A DNA stretch of 64,000 nt from Bacteroidota bacterium (GCA_017303895.1 JAFLBF010000007.1:1-64000), one strand, 5' to 3'. Shown: positions 17,813-27,285, numbered from the stretch's first letter. Numbers and translations are program-made. Notes: generated by a model not told the origin, from the sequence alone.

Positions 17813-18328
17813 ATGCAAATTAAACAAATTGTAGCCAGATTATGTTTACCGCTCATCCTAATTTTAGCGGTAGGATTAACATCATTTGAGCTCAAACATC
17901 CATATTATGTGGGTGTAACAGAAATAAGGGTGGACAGCAAGCAAAAAAGCATGAATGTGAGTTGTAAATTGTTTGTGGATGATCTTCAAGCAGCTTTACA
18001 CACGATCTATCACAAGCAGGTGGATCTGTCGAAGAAAGATCCTGTAACCAGTGGATTGATTCAGGATTATATCAAGAAACGTTTGATCATTACTTTTGGA
18101 AAAAAAGTGACGAGTTTAAATTATGTGGGATACGAAATAGAGGAGGAGGCCGCCTGGATATTTTTTGAAGCAAAACTTCCTTCTAAGGATAAAAAGGTTT
18201 TTGTTGTGAATACACTTTTGTATGATCAATTGGAGGCGCAAACCAATTTTATTCATTGCTATTATGATGAGGTAAGAAAAAGTTATAAGCTGGTCAATCC
18301 TGATAATAATACACAATTTGAGTTTTAA
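17813..18328 (+). CDS. DUF6702-type small exported protein
   Basis: A 171-residue protein with an N-terminal hydrophobic segment (~residues 8-25) then LKHPYYVGVTEIRVD near the mature start and KSMNVSCKLFVDDLQAAL, recognisable as the Bacteroidota family DUF6702. The function is unknown. Start 17813 (ATG) is preferred over a GTG two codons upstream that lies in the promoter element. It sits divergently from a HupE-like gene and 5 nt ahead of the MFS gene. The fold looks mostly beta with a C-terminal YKLVNPDN strand. Confidence 0.7.
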   Translation: MQIKQIVARLCLPLILILAVGLTSFELKHPYYVGVTEIRVDSKQKSMNVSCKLFVDDLQAALHTIYHKQVDLSKKDPVTSGLIQDYIKKRLIITFGKKVTSLNYVGYEIEEEAAWIFFEAKLPSKDKKVFVVNTLLYDQLEAQTNFIHCYYDEVRKSYKLVNPDNNTQFEF

Positions 18329-18333
18329 TTTTT

Positions 18334-19554
18334 ATGGAGACTACCACAAATAAATTTACAGGATATCAAGCTTTTATTGTTGCGATCATCGCCATTCTTC
18401 AATTTACCATTGTGCTCGACTTTATGGTGTTATCACCATTGGGAGCCATTTTGATGCCGGAATTAAAGATCGGTCCTTCCGAATTTGGATTAGTTGTGTC
18501 GGCTTATGCATTTAGTGCAGGTGCCTCAGGCTTATTGGCTGCTGGTTTTGCTGATAAGTTTGATCGAAAAAAATTACTCTTGTTTTTTTATACAGGTTTT
18601 ATCATCGGGACACTTTTTTGTGCGCTAGCACCTACCTATCAATTATTGATGGCAGCAAGGGTCGTAACAGGTTTATTTGGTGGTGTGATCGGTTCCATTA
18701 GCTTAGCGATCATTACCGATATTTTTGCTATGCAGTTGCGTGGACGGGTTATGGGATTTGTACAAATGGCCTTTGGAGTGAGTCAGGTATTAGGTATTCC
18801 AATTGGATTGTGGTTAGCAAATAATTACGGTTGGCATTCACCTTTTATGCTCATTGTTATTTTTTCAATTTTAGTTGGTGTCGTTTTACTCATCTTCATG
18901 AAACCGATCAATGAGCATTTAAAAATAAAATCAGACAAGAATGCTTTTTTACATTTATGGCATACAGTTTCAAATACGGATTACTTAAAAGGCTTTTTAG
19001 GAACAGTGTTGTTGGCGACAGGAGGTTTTATGTTAATGCCTTTCAGTAGTGCATTCAGTACATTTAATTTGAAGATCCCGATGGATCAACTTCCACTATT
19101 ATATGGAGTAACGGGAGTGTTTACTATGGTTGCAGGTCCATTGATGGGTAAATTGAGTGATAAGATCGGAAAGTATAAAGTGTTTTTAATTGGTACAATC
19201 ATCAGTATGGTAATGGTGATCATTTATACGCAGTTGGGAGTAACACCTTTGTGGATGCTAATTGTGGTGAATGTGATCCTGTTTATTGGTATCACTTCCC
19301 GTATCATTTCAGCATCGGCATTAATGACTGCCGTTCCGGCTCCTCAAGATAGAGGAGCGTATATGAGTATCAATTCTTCCATTCAGCAATTATCGGGTGG
19401 AGTAGCTTCGGGGATAGCCGGTTTGATCGTAGTACAAACACCAAGCGGAGTACTTGATCATTTTGATACATTGGGCTATGTTGTTTTTGTTTCGATGATC
19501 GCTGCAGCAGCCTTTATGTATGTGGTGAACAAAATGGTGATGGGGAGGAAATAA
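18334..19554 (+). CDS. MFS transporter (DHA1-like efflux family)
   Basis: A 406-residue protein with twelve hydrophobic segments. The loop 2-3 signature G-x-x-x-D-(R/K)-x-x-R/K is visible as GFADKFDRKKLL, and a related loop appears in the second half as GKLSDKIGKYKVF. The N-terminal FTIVLDFMVLSPLGAILMPE is typical of sugar/arabinose-efflux-like DHA1 members. The substrate cannot be determined. The gene ends 2 nt from the converging restriction subunit gene, which marks the left edge of the type III R-M unit. Confidence 0.92.
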   Translation: METTTNKFTGYQAFIVAIIAILQFTIVLDFMVLSPLGAILMPELKIGPSEFGLVVSAYAFSAGASGLLAAGFADKFDRKKLLLFFYTGFIIGTLFCALAPTYQLLMAARVVTGLFGGVIGSISLAIITDIFAMQLRGRVMGFVQMAFGVSQVLGIPIGLWLANNYGWHSPFMLIVIFSILVGVVLLIFMKPINEHLKIKSDKNAFLHLWHTVSNTDYLKGFLGTVLLATGGFMLMPFSSAFSTFNLKIPMDQLPLLYGVTGVFTMVAGPLMGKLSDKIGKYKVFLIGTIISMVMVIIYTQLGVTPLWMLIVVNVILFIGITSRIISASALMTAVPAPQDRGAYMSINSSIQQLSGGVASGIAGLIVVQTPSGVLDHFDTLGYVVFVSMIAAAAFMYVVNKMVMGRK

Positions 19555-19556
19555 GC

Positions 19557-22154
19557 TTACAATTCTTTGAACATTTGTATAAATTCATCTAATGTATAAG
19601 CGCCCTGTACTTGCTTTTTATCGAATACCATAAAGTACTTATATCCTTTTCCTGCTTTATTTTCCCATGCTTTCCCTAAACGGATCTTTGCTTCACTATC
19701 TGAGTTATCGCGGTCATCACCTTTTGTTTCTAATATGATCGTTTTTCCGCTTTTGGTTTGAATAATGAAATCCGGATAATGATTAATGAAACCGTTAATG
19801 TAAAATTGTTTTCGCTCCATATTCCTTGTCCAGAAAAGAACATTTGACATTGCCGAAATTTTGTCAATTACTTTTTCTTCAAAACCGTTCATTTCCGCTT
19901 CTTTTTCATACAATGATTTGATAAAATCTTTAGACGTTTTTCCGGGCTGAATACTTTTAGGGAAAGTATATCCGGAGGTCATTGTAATGGTGTCATTATC
20001 CAAGCTGGTGCGGAATTTATTTTCAGCATACTTTTCGGTTAAGCGTTTAATATGTTCCTTTATTTTGTTGCAATAGCTGTATTCGTTTTCAATAAGGTCA
20101 TTGAAGCGTTCATCATTAAACTCTTCCAAAATTCGTTGAACATATTTTTTGATCTCTTGCTCCGGAATGGGATCCATTTTTCCGATCAGATCAACGATCC
20201 GTTTGCTCATGTTCTTCACCCTGCTGTCTTTACGCGAAGGATCCATAATGTATTCCATCAACAGATCTTTTACCTTCCCGTCCAGCTTTACAAAAGAAGG
20301 TGTATAGTCCGACCTGGATTCATCTAAATCGATCTTGTAAAGATCAGATGATGTTTGTGACCAGGATATGTCAATGTCGGCTTTGCTTAATTGAAAACCT
20401 TGTAATAATTCTTCTTTCGTAAGTAATTGCGATTCGGATGGGAAGATCTCTCCTCCATCGGTGTGTACAAAAAATTGCGGGATCATTATTTGTGAGGCCT
20501 GCTCCACAAATAGTTCTTTCATTTTATAAGAGTTCACGATCGGTTCGAGTTCTGTTGGGATTGAAAATAAATTATCATTTTCTTTTATGAGCTGATCAAA
20601 CTCTTCGTTCTGCTGAAGTGCTACTTCTTCTATTGCTTTAACAGAAGTGATCGTTTGTGCGCTTTCATTTAATGTTGATATTCTGGAAGTGTCAATGTCC
20701 CACACCAATTCATTTGTTTTGTCATCGATCTCCATTTTCGGCTGAGCAACTAATTCGTTTAATGCATCTTCTTTTACTTGCTCTTCAGTTATAACGTTTT
20801 CCGCTACTTTAAACTCTTTTCTGCTAAAGCCTGCTCTGTTCAGTCCTTTTACAATATTATCGAGCGTGTCCATGAATTTTGACGATGCAGTTAATACATA
20901 GCATAAATTCAATAATTTGGAATCATGTTCTTTTACGTATGGCTGACGTAATACCCGTCCTAAGATTTGCTCCACATCCACTGCCGATGATTTATCGGCC
21001 AGAGATGCCAGTATATAGGCAAAGGGACAATCCCATCCTTCTTTTAAGGCATTCACGGTGATGATGAATCGCACGGGACAATCTTTTGAATTCAGATCAA
21101 TATCTTTGATCTCATTGATATTGGCTGTTTTGATCTTGATCTGCTCAGCAGGGATCTTCAGTTCTATTAATTTTTCTTTTAGCTTTTCGAATGTCGTATT
21201 ATCGGAAGAGCTTTTGGGTTGTGCTTGAAAAAGAACGATAGGACGGATGTATCTTCCTCCTTTTTTCTCTTCTTCTGCTGCCTGCTGTTCTAATTTCTTT
21301 TGTAATTGCAATGCAGAAAGGATCACTTCTGTTTTGTCGTGATGATTGTAACAGATCACAGGTAGTTTTACCATATGCTCTTTTTTTAACTCAATGGCAC
21401 TCACAAAACTGATGATGTTACTGTTTTTGCGAGGTGTGGCAGTGAGATCAAGAATAAAGCATGGATTTAGATTCTTTAGCATTTCCACACTCAGATCACT
21501 CTCCGCATTATGGCTTTCATCTACGATCACTACCGGATTCAATGCCTGTATCACCCGCATCAATGATATATCTTCTTCGTTTCCTACCAATGTTCCGAAC
21601 GATTGTAAATTTCCGTTCTCCTGAAATACTTTTCTGTCTTCCTTGTTTTTTGCTCTTAAACTATCAAAACTTAAAACAAAAATGTTGAGCTGTTCTTCAA
21701 CAGTTGTAGCGTTAAAACTACTTCCTTGTAATAAAGCTTGTTTATCGAATACTTCTACTTTATTTCCGAAATGAGCATTGATCTTTTGGCGGTAGGGATG
21801 TGCGTTATTCTTTAAATTTCGTATGGTCTGCTCCAGTATTGTTATGGATGGTACCATCCAGACAACAGCTTTTTTGCGGTCATAATCAAATGCATCAAAT
21901 ATTGTTTTGATGGCATTGCAAGCAATGAATGTTTTTCCCCCGGCAGTGGGCACTTTGATGCAGACATGCGGCACTTTTGGAATGTTGTTTTTATAGGGCT
22001 CAATTGCTTTTCCCGGGAATGGCTGCAAAGGTGTTTTGGGATGTTTGCTCCAAAAGTCGGTAAAGGCGTGTTGAATGTTTTTTGTTTCCTGTAGTGTTTG
22101 TAAATATCGCTCAAGGTCGTTAATGACTTCCTGCTGATAGGATTTTAATTCCAT
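19557..22154 (-). CDS. Type III restriction endonuclease subunit (Res)
   Basis: An 865-residue DNA-dependent ATPase/nuclease that cuts unmethylated DNA with the Mod subunit. Helicase motifs in order: Walker A PTAGGKT (~72), DESHNAES (~216), LDLTATPRKN (~240) and QILGRVLRQPY (~400). The C-terminus has PDFIIQTKSGKTIILETKGDD across about residues 795-815 (written here as two overlapping motifs, PD and ETK), the PD-(D/E)xK nuclease site. Length is near the lower end for Res subunits. It starts 4 nt after mod, so the two are co-transcribed. All key motifs look intact. Confidence 0.92.
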   Translation of the reverse strand: MELKSYQQEVINDLERYLQTLQETKNIQHAFTDFWSKHPKTPLQPFPGKAIEPYKNNIPKVPHVCIKVPTAGGKTFIACNAIKTIFDAFDYDRKKAVVWMVPSITILEQTIRNLKNNAHPYRQKINAHFGNKVEVFDKQALLQGSSFNATTVEEQLNIFVLSFDSLRAKNKEDRKVFQENGNLQSFGTLVGNEEDISLMRVIQALNPVVIVDESHNAESDLSVEMLKNLNPCFILDLTATPRKNSNIISFVSAIELKKEHMVKLPVICYNHHDKTEVILSALQLQKKLEQQAAEEEKKGGRYIRPIVLFQAQPKSSSDNTTFEKLKEKLIELKIPAEQIKIKTANINEIKDIDLNSKDCPVRFIITVNALKEGWDCPFAYILASLADKSSAVDVEQILGRVLRQPYVKEHDSKLLNLCYVLTASSKFMDTLDNIVKGLNRAGFSRKEFKVAENVITEEQVKEDALNELVAQPKMEIDDKTNELVWDIDTSRISTLNESAQTITSVKAIEEVALQQNEEFDQLIKENDNLFSIPTELEPIVNSYKMKELFVEQASQIMIPQFFVHTDGGEIFPSESQLLTKEELLQGFQLSKADIDISWSQTSSDLYKIDLDESRSDYTPSFVKLDGKVKDLLMEYIMDPSRKDSRVKNMSKRIVDLIGKMDPIPEQEIKKYVQRILEEFNDERFNDLIENEYSYCNKIKEHIKRLTEKYAENKFRTSLDNDTITMTSGYTFPKSIQPGKTSKDFIKSLYEKEAEMNGFEEKVIDKISAMSNVLFWTRNMERKQFYINGFINHYPDFIIQTKSGKTIILETKGDDRDNSDSEAKIRLGKAWENKAGKGYKYFMVFDKKQVQGAYTLDEFIQMFKEL

Positions 22155-22158
22155 GTTT

Positions 22159-23763
22159 TTAAAACTTTGTAATGTCTCGAGGGATCTTTTTAAAGATGAT
22201 ATGATGCTTGATCATGAATTCTTTACTTAATAAACAATTGTCGGCATACACAATATATTGTTCTGCTTTTGTTTTTATAGTGCTTAAGAATTCATAGTTC
22301 AGCGTAGTTGTGCTATCCTGTTCGTAAAAGAAATAGTAGACCGTATCATTGTATTTATCTAAAAGATATTCATTGTCTATATACTTGCTCTTTACTAAAT
22401 GCTCTTTTGTTTCTGTGTAGTAGATGTATTCGCGGAGTTTGTCTACTCCTACAAGCTCATTTAATTCTCCTTCATCGTTGAATAGAGGTTGTCCTAATTC
22501 ATAATAATCAAAACTACCGCCTGTTCCTTCTTTGTCGCTATATCCTTTGATGACACGTTTTACCCTTTCAGCAGTGATGCTGTTGGCGTACTCTTCCATT
22601 TCAATAAGGATAAATTTGCGATTGCCGCCATCCTGTTTGTTTAAATTCAATACAGCATGAGCTGTGGTTCCACTGCCTGCAAAGGAGTCGAGGATAATGG
22701 AGTTTTCATCACACTGAAATTTTATAATATATTCAATTAATGATGGAACTTTTGGGTAATCAAACTGTGATGAGCCAAATATTTCTGAAATGATTTTTTT
22801 TGCATCTTCGTTAGTTCCTACATTACACTCAGTTTTAGATATAATGTTTGAAGGTCTTTTTATTCTTTCTCCTGTTCTTATATAACGAAGAGAAAACTTA
22901 TCTGACTTAACAATTATTTTTGTTCCTTCTTGAATTTCTTTGTTTAAGAAATCTTGTGTCCATTTAAATTCTCCAATTATTTTTAAATCAGATTCAGGAA
23001 TTCCATTTTTTATCTTAATGTCATTTACTAATTCAACATTGTGATATTTGCCAGATTTATAATCTCCATTAAAAGTAAATGTAACACACGATCTTGGTAT
23101 ATTTAGTTCTCTCTTCTCATTACCCGCATTTAATAGTGGCATATCTCCACCTTCTGTAAAGCCACCGTTATACTCGAACTCGTTTATCTTTTTCTCATAA
23201 CAAAGGAGCGGCTCTAGCTTTCTTCTCATTTTTTTACTTAAACTAGGTGGTGTTGATGTTTTCATCCAATAAAACTGACCTACAAAATTCCCTCCACCAA
23301 AGATCTCATCCATCATTAGTTTTAGATTCGCTTGTTCATTATCGTCAATAGAGATAAATATAGCACCATCATCTGCCAACAGTTTGTGAAGTAATTTTAA
23401 ACGTGGATACATCATGCACAACCATTTGTCGTGCCGTGTCAGGTCTTCACTTTCCTTTCCAACCACTTGTCCCAACCATTTCATGATCTTGGGGTCGTTT
23501 ACATTATCGTTGTACACCCAATTTTCATTTCCCGTATTATATGGAGGATCAATATAGATACATTTGACCTTTCCTTCGTATTCGGGGAGTAATGCTTTTA
23601 AGGCTTCGAGGTTATCGCCATGGATGATCTTATTTCCGGAACCGCTGAATTGCTTGCTTTCATTGCCATTTTTGAACCCATAGGTATGCTCCAATACACG
23701 ATAAGGAACATCCAGGTGATGATTCACAACCTTTTCTTTTCCTATCCAATTTAGTACGGGCAT
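22159..23763 (-). CDS. Type III DNA methyltransferase (Mod), adenine-specific
   Basis: A 534-residue N6-adenine methyltransferase and specificity subunit. Motif IV DPPYNTGNENW (~80) comes before motif I DSFAGSGTTAH (~365), the beta-class order of Mod proteins. The stretch between (~150-340) is the target-recognition region and looks more AT-rich than its flanks, as usual for an exchangeable specificity domain. I start at ATG 23763 (MPVLNWIGKEK), dropping 17 upstream residues that overlap the promoter. The recognition site cannot be read from sequence. A run of eight A residues in the coding strand lies at DAKKI. Confidence 0.92.
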   Translation of the reverse strand: MPVLNWIGKEKVVNHHLDVPYRVLEHTYGFKNGNESKQFSGSGNKIIHGDNLEALKALLPEYEGKVKCIYIDPPYNTGNENWVYNDNVNDPKIMKWLGQVVGKESEDLTRHDKWLCMMYPRLKLLHKLLADDGAIFISIDDNEQANLKLMMDEIFGGGNFVGQFYWMKTSTPPSLSKKMRRKLEPLLCYEKKINEFEYNGGFTEGGDMPLLNAGNEKRELNIPRSCVTFTFNGDYKSGKYHNVELVNDIKIKNGIPESDLKIIGEFKWTQDFLNKEIQEGTKIIVKSDKFSLRYIRTGERIKRPSNIISKTECNVGTNEDAKKIISEIFGSSQFDYPKVPSLIEYIIKFQCDENSIILDSFAGSGTTAHAVLNLNKQDGGNRKFILIEMEEYANSITAERVKRVIKGYSDKEGTGGSFDYYELGQPLFNDEGELNELVGVDKLREYIYYTETKEHLVKSKYIDNEYLLDKYNDTVYYFFYEQDSTTTLNYEFLSTIKTKAEQYIVYADNCLLSKEFMIKHHIIFKKIPRDITKF

Positions 23764-23790
23764 ATTTGATCTATCCGCAAAAGCGTATAT

Positions 23791-23825
23791 CAAATATACA
23801 CAATATGTATACATAAAGTATACAT
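23791..23825. promoter_or_regulatory. mod promoter overlapped by TATACA/GTATAC operator-like repeats
   Basis: The minus-strand -7 element TATATTTG (23798 to 23791) serves mod. It is overlapped by TATACA-CAATA-TGTATA (23795-23811), a perfect inverted repeat, and is followed by two direct copies of GTATACAT at 23807-23814 and 23818-23825, 11 bp apart. No -33 is visible where one would be expected; the repeats occupy that space. The divergent HTH gene is the obvious candidate regulator. Confidence 0.55.
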
Positions 23826-23871
23826 CTGTTTTAAATTTTTCAAGCCCTTATGCTTCAACTTTGTGACACTT

Positions 23872-24243
23872 ATGTCAAAGATTCATATAGGTCAGAAGAT
23901 CAGGGAGATACTTGATAAGTCTCATTTTTCGGTAGTTGATTTCGCAAAGAGCATCAACATTACCCGTGATGGAGCATATAAGATCTTTGAAAAAGAGCGG
24001 ATCAACACAGCTTTGCTTCAAAAGATCTCCGATGTGCTGGAGCATGATTTTTTCAGTTATTATACAAGCACACCTCAAACAAAAGAGAATAAAGGGAATT
24101 ATGGTTATGCTACCCGTGACGAGCTGCATCAATTGACATATACGGTTCAATTATTGGTAAAAGAAATAGAGAAGCTGCGTGAAGAGATCGGTGGTGTTGA
24201 TAAGAAAAAGCCTTTGAAGAAAAGAGTGGTGAAGAAGAAGTGA
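23872..24243 (+). CDS. Small HTH DNA-binding protein, divergent from the R-M operon
   Basis: A 123-residue protein. Residues ~4-60 form an Xre/Cro-like helix-turn-helix: IGQKIREILDKSHFSVVDFA then ITRDGAYKIFEKERINTALL. A predicted coiled-coil segment (~90-108, LLVKEIEKLREEIG) follows, and the end is a lysine-rich tail (KKPLKKRVVKKK). It starts at ATG 23872, not the GTG three codons upstream. It resembles stand-alone Bacteroidota HTH proteins; a controller role for mod-res is inferred from position and the repeats in the spacer. It is not a canonical C protein by length. Confidence 0.75.
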   Translation: MSKIHIGQKIREILDKSHFSVVDFAKSINITRDGAYKIFEKERINTALLQKISDVLEHDFFSYYTSTPQTKENKGNYGYATRDELHQLTYTVQLLVKEIEKLREEIGGVDKKKPLKKRVVKKK

Positions 24244-24269
24244 TTTTCAAAACTTCTTTAAATTTTCTA

Positions 24270-24538
24270 TCAGCTAAATGTTTTCTGATCAATGAATTTT
24301 TTAATGAGTTCATTTTTTTTGATACTTCCTCTGCCGGATTTGTAATATTTTTCCTTTTTTAGAGCTTTTTTTGTAGAGAAAAATTCTACATGAACAACAA
24401 TCCAGGGTCTGAACTTGGCTGAGTACCATCTTTTCAAAAAAAATTGTGGGATGCAAATCCTTGAATGAGATTTGTAGTAAAGCCCGTGTAGTTTTTGTTG
24501 TGCTTTTGAGAATGTAAAATGTAAACAACGTATTCCAT
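24270..24538 (-). pseudogene. GIY-YIG nuclease-domain gene with one frameshift
   Basis: On the minus strand ATG 24538 opens MEYVVYILHSQKHNKNYTGF, a clear GIY-YIG start (VYIL and NYTGF), and runs to SHNFF before a TGA inside a run of eight T. Reading one frame over from that run continues KRWYSAKFRPWIVVHVEFFS, then TKKALKKEKYYKSG, the usual second half of small GIY-YIG proteins, to a TGA at 24270. A 9-T run would restore a single frame of about 90 codons. It is either a pseudogene or a homopolymer sequencing error. Such stand-alone proteins are related to UvrC and homing nucleases. Confidence 0.72.
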
Positions 24539-24682
24539 AATGTATATATTAATAAATCATATTACTTCGATTAATAAATCTTATGGAGTAGTAAAATTTA
24601 CGTCCAAATAAACCCTTACTTAAGTTGGGCAGATTGGATATTAAATACAAAGCGAACATTTCTAGAATGCTTGTATTGTGCC

Positions 24683-24723
24683 GGAACGGACGTCCGCCTC
24701 AGGCGGATATGATCCCAACGAGC
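24683..24723 (-). repeat. tRNA-fMet-derived relic A with palindrome
   Basis: On the minus strand it reads GCTCGTTGGGATCATA, then the palindrome TCCGCCTGAGGCGGA (24707-24693), then CGTCCGTTC. The parts outside the palindrome match the initiator tRNA nearby, nearly base for base. The palindrome replaces the 3' side of the anticodon stem and the variable loop, so it cannot be a working tRNA. Confidence 0.65.
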
Positions 24724-24737
24724 AAGTTATACGAAAC

Positions 24738-24767
24738 AAAAAAAGCGACTCATTTCTGAATCGCTTT
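24738..24767 (-). terminator. Terminator of the initiator tRNA gene
   Basis: On the minus strand AAAGCGATTCA and TGAGTCGCTTT form an 11-bp stem (one G-U) around a GAAA tetraloop, followed by a run of T. It begins 5 nt after the tRNA 3' end. Confidence 0.8.
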
Positions 24768-24771
24768 GTAG

Positions 24772-24844
<73 letters not shown>

Positions 24845-24883
24845 ATATATTTTTAAGAACGTTTTCTTTTTGTTATCAGATTA

Positions 24884-24941
24884 CTCGAACTGACGTCCGC
24901 CTCAGGCGGATATGAGCCCAACGATTCGCCACTGGCGAATC
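24884..24941 (-). repeat. tRNA-fMet-derived relic C with two palindromes
   Basis: On the minus strand a perfect 8-bp hairpin GATTCGCC-AGT-GGCGAATC (24941-24923) sits where the tRNA has its D arm. It is followed by GTTGGGCTCATA as in the tRNA, the palindrome TCCGCCTGAGGCGGA (24910-24896), then CGTC and TTCGAG as in the T arm. The same palindrome occupies the same place in relic A, so the two share an origin. Confidence 0.65.
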
Positions 24942-25071
24942 CAACCCTAAATATATCTGGTAAATCAACTGTTTTAAAGAACAAAAAGCCCTGATTAGCT
25001 TTTTAAATTGCGGTGCAAAGATATATTTTGTTTCTTTGTACTCCAAATAACTTATTAACAATTTTTAATTG

Positions 25072-25953
25072 ATGGCGCACAAGGCTGGTTTTGTGAATAT
25101 TATAGGAAGTCCGAACGTAGGTAAGTCAACCCTTATGAACGTATTGGTAGGGGAGCGCTTGTCTATTATTACCTCTAAGGCTCAAACTACCCGTCATCGT
25201 ATCATGGGAATTGTGAGTGGGGAAGATTTTCAAATTGTTTATTCGGATACTCCCGGAGTTTTAAAGCCGAACTATAAGTTACAGGAGTCGATGATGGAGT
25301 TTGTGCATACCGCACTTACCGATGCTGATGTTATTTTGTTTGTGACCGATATTTATGAGGATATTAAAATAGAGGAGAAGATCCTTCAAAAGATCAAGAA
25401 TACCAAAGTGCCTGTTTTACTTTTGGTAAATAAGATCGATCTGGCAGATCAGGAAAAGCTGGAAGCAAAAGTACAGTATTGGAAAGCAGAAGTGCCGAAT
25501 GCTGAAGTGATCCCGGTTTCTGCATTAGAGAAGTTCAATGTGAACTATGTGTTTGATCGGATCATCGCATTGTTACCTGAAAGTCCCGGTTTTTATGATA
25601 AGGAGCAATTAACGGATAAGCCTGAGAAATTCTTTGTGTCGGAGATCATCCGTGAAAAGATTTTGATGAACTATAAAAAGGAGATCCCATACTCTGTGGA
25701 AGTGGTAGTTGAATCGTTCAAAGAAGAAGAAAAGATCATTAAGATAAGAGCGGAGATCATTGTGGTGCGTGACTCACAAAAAGGTATCATCATTGGTCAT
25801 CAAGGAAAAGCATTAAAAAAAGTAGGAACAGAAGCACGTAAAGATATAGAAGCGTTTTTTCAAAAGCAGGTGTTTTTGGAGTTGTTTGTAAAAGTGAACA
25901 AAGATTGGCGTGATAATGATACACAACTCAAACGTTTCGGATACATAAATTAA
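25072..25953 (+). CDS. era: GTPase Era
   Basis: A 293-residue GTPase for 16S rRNA maturation and 30S assembly. G1 GSPNVGKST, G3 DTPGV, G4 NKID and G5 SALE are all present in the N-terminal domain (to ~170). The C-terminal type-2 KH domain shows VVRDSQKGIIIGHQGKALKK with the GxxG loop IGHQGKALK. Start ATG 25072 (MAHKAGFVNIIG) rather than the adjoining TTG. It is separated from der by 12 nt, so the two ribosome-assembly GTPases probably share a transcript. Confidence 0.97.
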   Translation: MAHKAGFVNIIGSPNVGKSTLMNVLVGERLSIITSKAQTTRHRIMGIVSGEDFQIVYSDTPGVLKPNYKLQESMMEFVHTALTDADVILFVTDIYEDIKIEEKILQKIKNTKVPVLLLVNKIDLADQEKLEAKVQYWKAEVPNAEVIPVSALEKFNVNYVFDRIIALLPESPGFYDKEQLTDKPEKFFVSEIIREKILMNYKKEIPYSVEVVVESFKEEEKIIKIRAEIIVVRDSQKGIIIGHQGKALKKVGTEARKDIEAFFQKQVFLELFVKVNKDWRDNDTQLKRFGYIN

Positions 25954-25965
25954 AAATTATAAGCA

Positions 25966-27270
25966 GTGGCAAATATCGTAGCAATAGTAGGACGACCAAA
26001 CGTAGGGAAATCAACACTTTTCAATCGTTTAACCGACAGTAGAAAAGCAATCGTTGATGAGGTAGCAGGTGTTACCCGCGACAGACATTATGGAAAATCG
26101 GAATGGAATGGTCTGGAATTTTCGGTGATCGATACCGGTGGATATGTACATGGTTCTGATGACATTTTTGAAGGAGAGATCCGCAAGCAAGTGCAGTTGG
26201 CAATTGATGAATCGAGTGTGATCCTTTTTGTGGTAGATGTTACCGATGGGATCACGGATGATGATAAGATCGTTGCAGACATGCTTAGACGTGGAAAAAA
26301 GAAAGTGTTTGTTGTTTCCAACAAAGTAGATAATGGTGAACGCCAAGCTTTATCCGGTGAGTTTTACGCATTAGGTTTAGGAGAAGTGCATAATGTTTCT
26401 GCTATCAGCGGAAGCGGAACAGGAGATTTGTTGGATGAAGTGGTGGCTGTTCTGGATAAGAATGCTGTACACGAGGAGATCAATATTCCAAAGTTTGCGA
26501 TCGTTGGTCGACCAAACGTTGGTAAATCATCTACCGTAAATGCTTTGTTAGGTAAAGAACAAAATATCGTAACGAATATTGCAGGTACTACCCGTGATAG
26601 TATCAATACACGTTATACATCTTTTGGTCATGATTTCTTGTTGATCGACACCGCTGGTATTCGTAAAAAATCAAAAGTAGAAGAGGATCTGGAATTTTAT
26701 TCTGTGATGCGTTCTATTCGTTCCATTGAAGATTGTGATGTATGTTTGTTGTTGATCGATGCTACCTTAGGAATGGAAGCACAAGACCTGAACATTTTCC
26801 ATTTAGCTGAAAAGAACAGGAAGGGAATTGTGATCATGGTGAACAAGTGGGATCTGGTAGAGAAAAATACCAATTCAACAAAAGAATACGAAGAACGTAT
26901 CCGTGAGCGTATTGCGCCTTTCCGTGATGTGCCGATCATCTTTACATCTGCGATCACCAAGCAACGTGTATTAAAAGCGATAGAAGCAGCTGAAAAGGTG
27001 TATGCTAACAGGATCAAGTCGATCAAAACACGTGAGTTAAATGATGTGATGTTGCCGATCATTGAAAGCAATCCGCCTTCAGCAACAAAAGGGAAAGAGA
27101 TCAAGATCAAATTCATTAATCAGTTGCCGACACATGCTCCTACATTTGCATTCTATTGCAATTTACCGCAGTATGTTACTGAATCCTATATTCGATTCTT
27201 AGAGAACAGACTACGCGAGAATTTTGATTTCTCTGGTGTTCCTATTCAGTTGTTCATGCGTAAGAAATAA
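25966..27270 (+). CDS. der: GTPase Der (EngA)
   Basis: A 434-residue protein with two tandem GTPase domains and a C-terminal KH-like domain; it acts in 50S assembly. Domain 1 has GRPNVGKST (~10), DTGG and NKVD. Domain 2 has GRPNVGKSS (~182), DTAGI and NKWD. The start codon is GTG (26-nt spacing rules out the era stop region), giving [15 protein letters not shown]. The C-terminal domain contains [17 protein letters not shown]. It is terminated by a strong symmetrical hairpin shared with ftsZ. Confidence 0.98.
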   Translation: MANIVAIVGRPNVGKSTLFNRLTDSRKAIVDEVAGVTRDRHYGKSEWNGLEFSVIDTGGYVHGSDDIFEGEIRKQVQLAIDESSVILFVVDVTDGITDDDKIVADMLRRGKKKVFVVSNKVDNGERQALSGEFYALGLGEVHNVSAISGSGTGDLLDEVVAVLDKNAVHEEINIPKFAIVGRPNVGKSSTVNALLGKEQNIVTNIAGTTRDSINTRYTSFGHDFLLIDTAGIRKKSKVEEDLEFYSVMRSIRSIEDCDVCLLLIDATLGMEAQDLNIFHLAEKNRKGIVIMVNKWDLVEKNTNSTKEYEERIRERIAPFRDVPIIFTSAITKQRVLKAIEAAEKVYANRIKSIKTRELNDVMLPIIESNPPSATKGKEIKIKFINQLPTHAPTFAFYCNLPQYVTESYIRFLENRLRENFDFSGVPIQLFMRKK

Positions 27271-27285
27271 AATATTTTTTATAAC

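Noticed and set aside
22780-22800. Run of eight A in mod as a phase-variation tract
   Set aside because: Eight-base runs are common in this AT-rich DNA, the frame is intact, and there are no longer simple repeats.
24310-24528. 72-residue minus-strand ORF as a gene
   Set aside because: It is a third frame across the broken GIY-YIG gene and lacks the family motifs in its second half.
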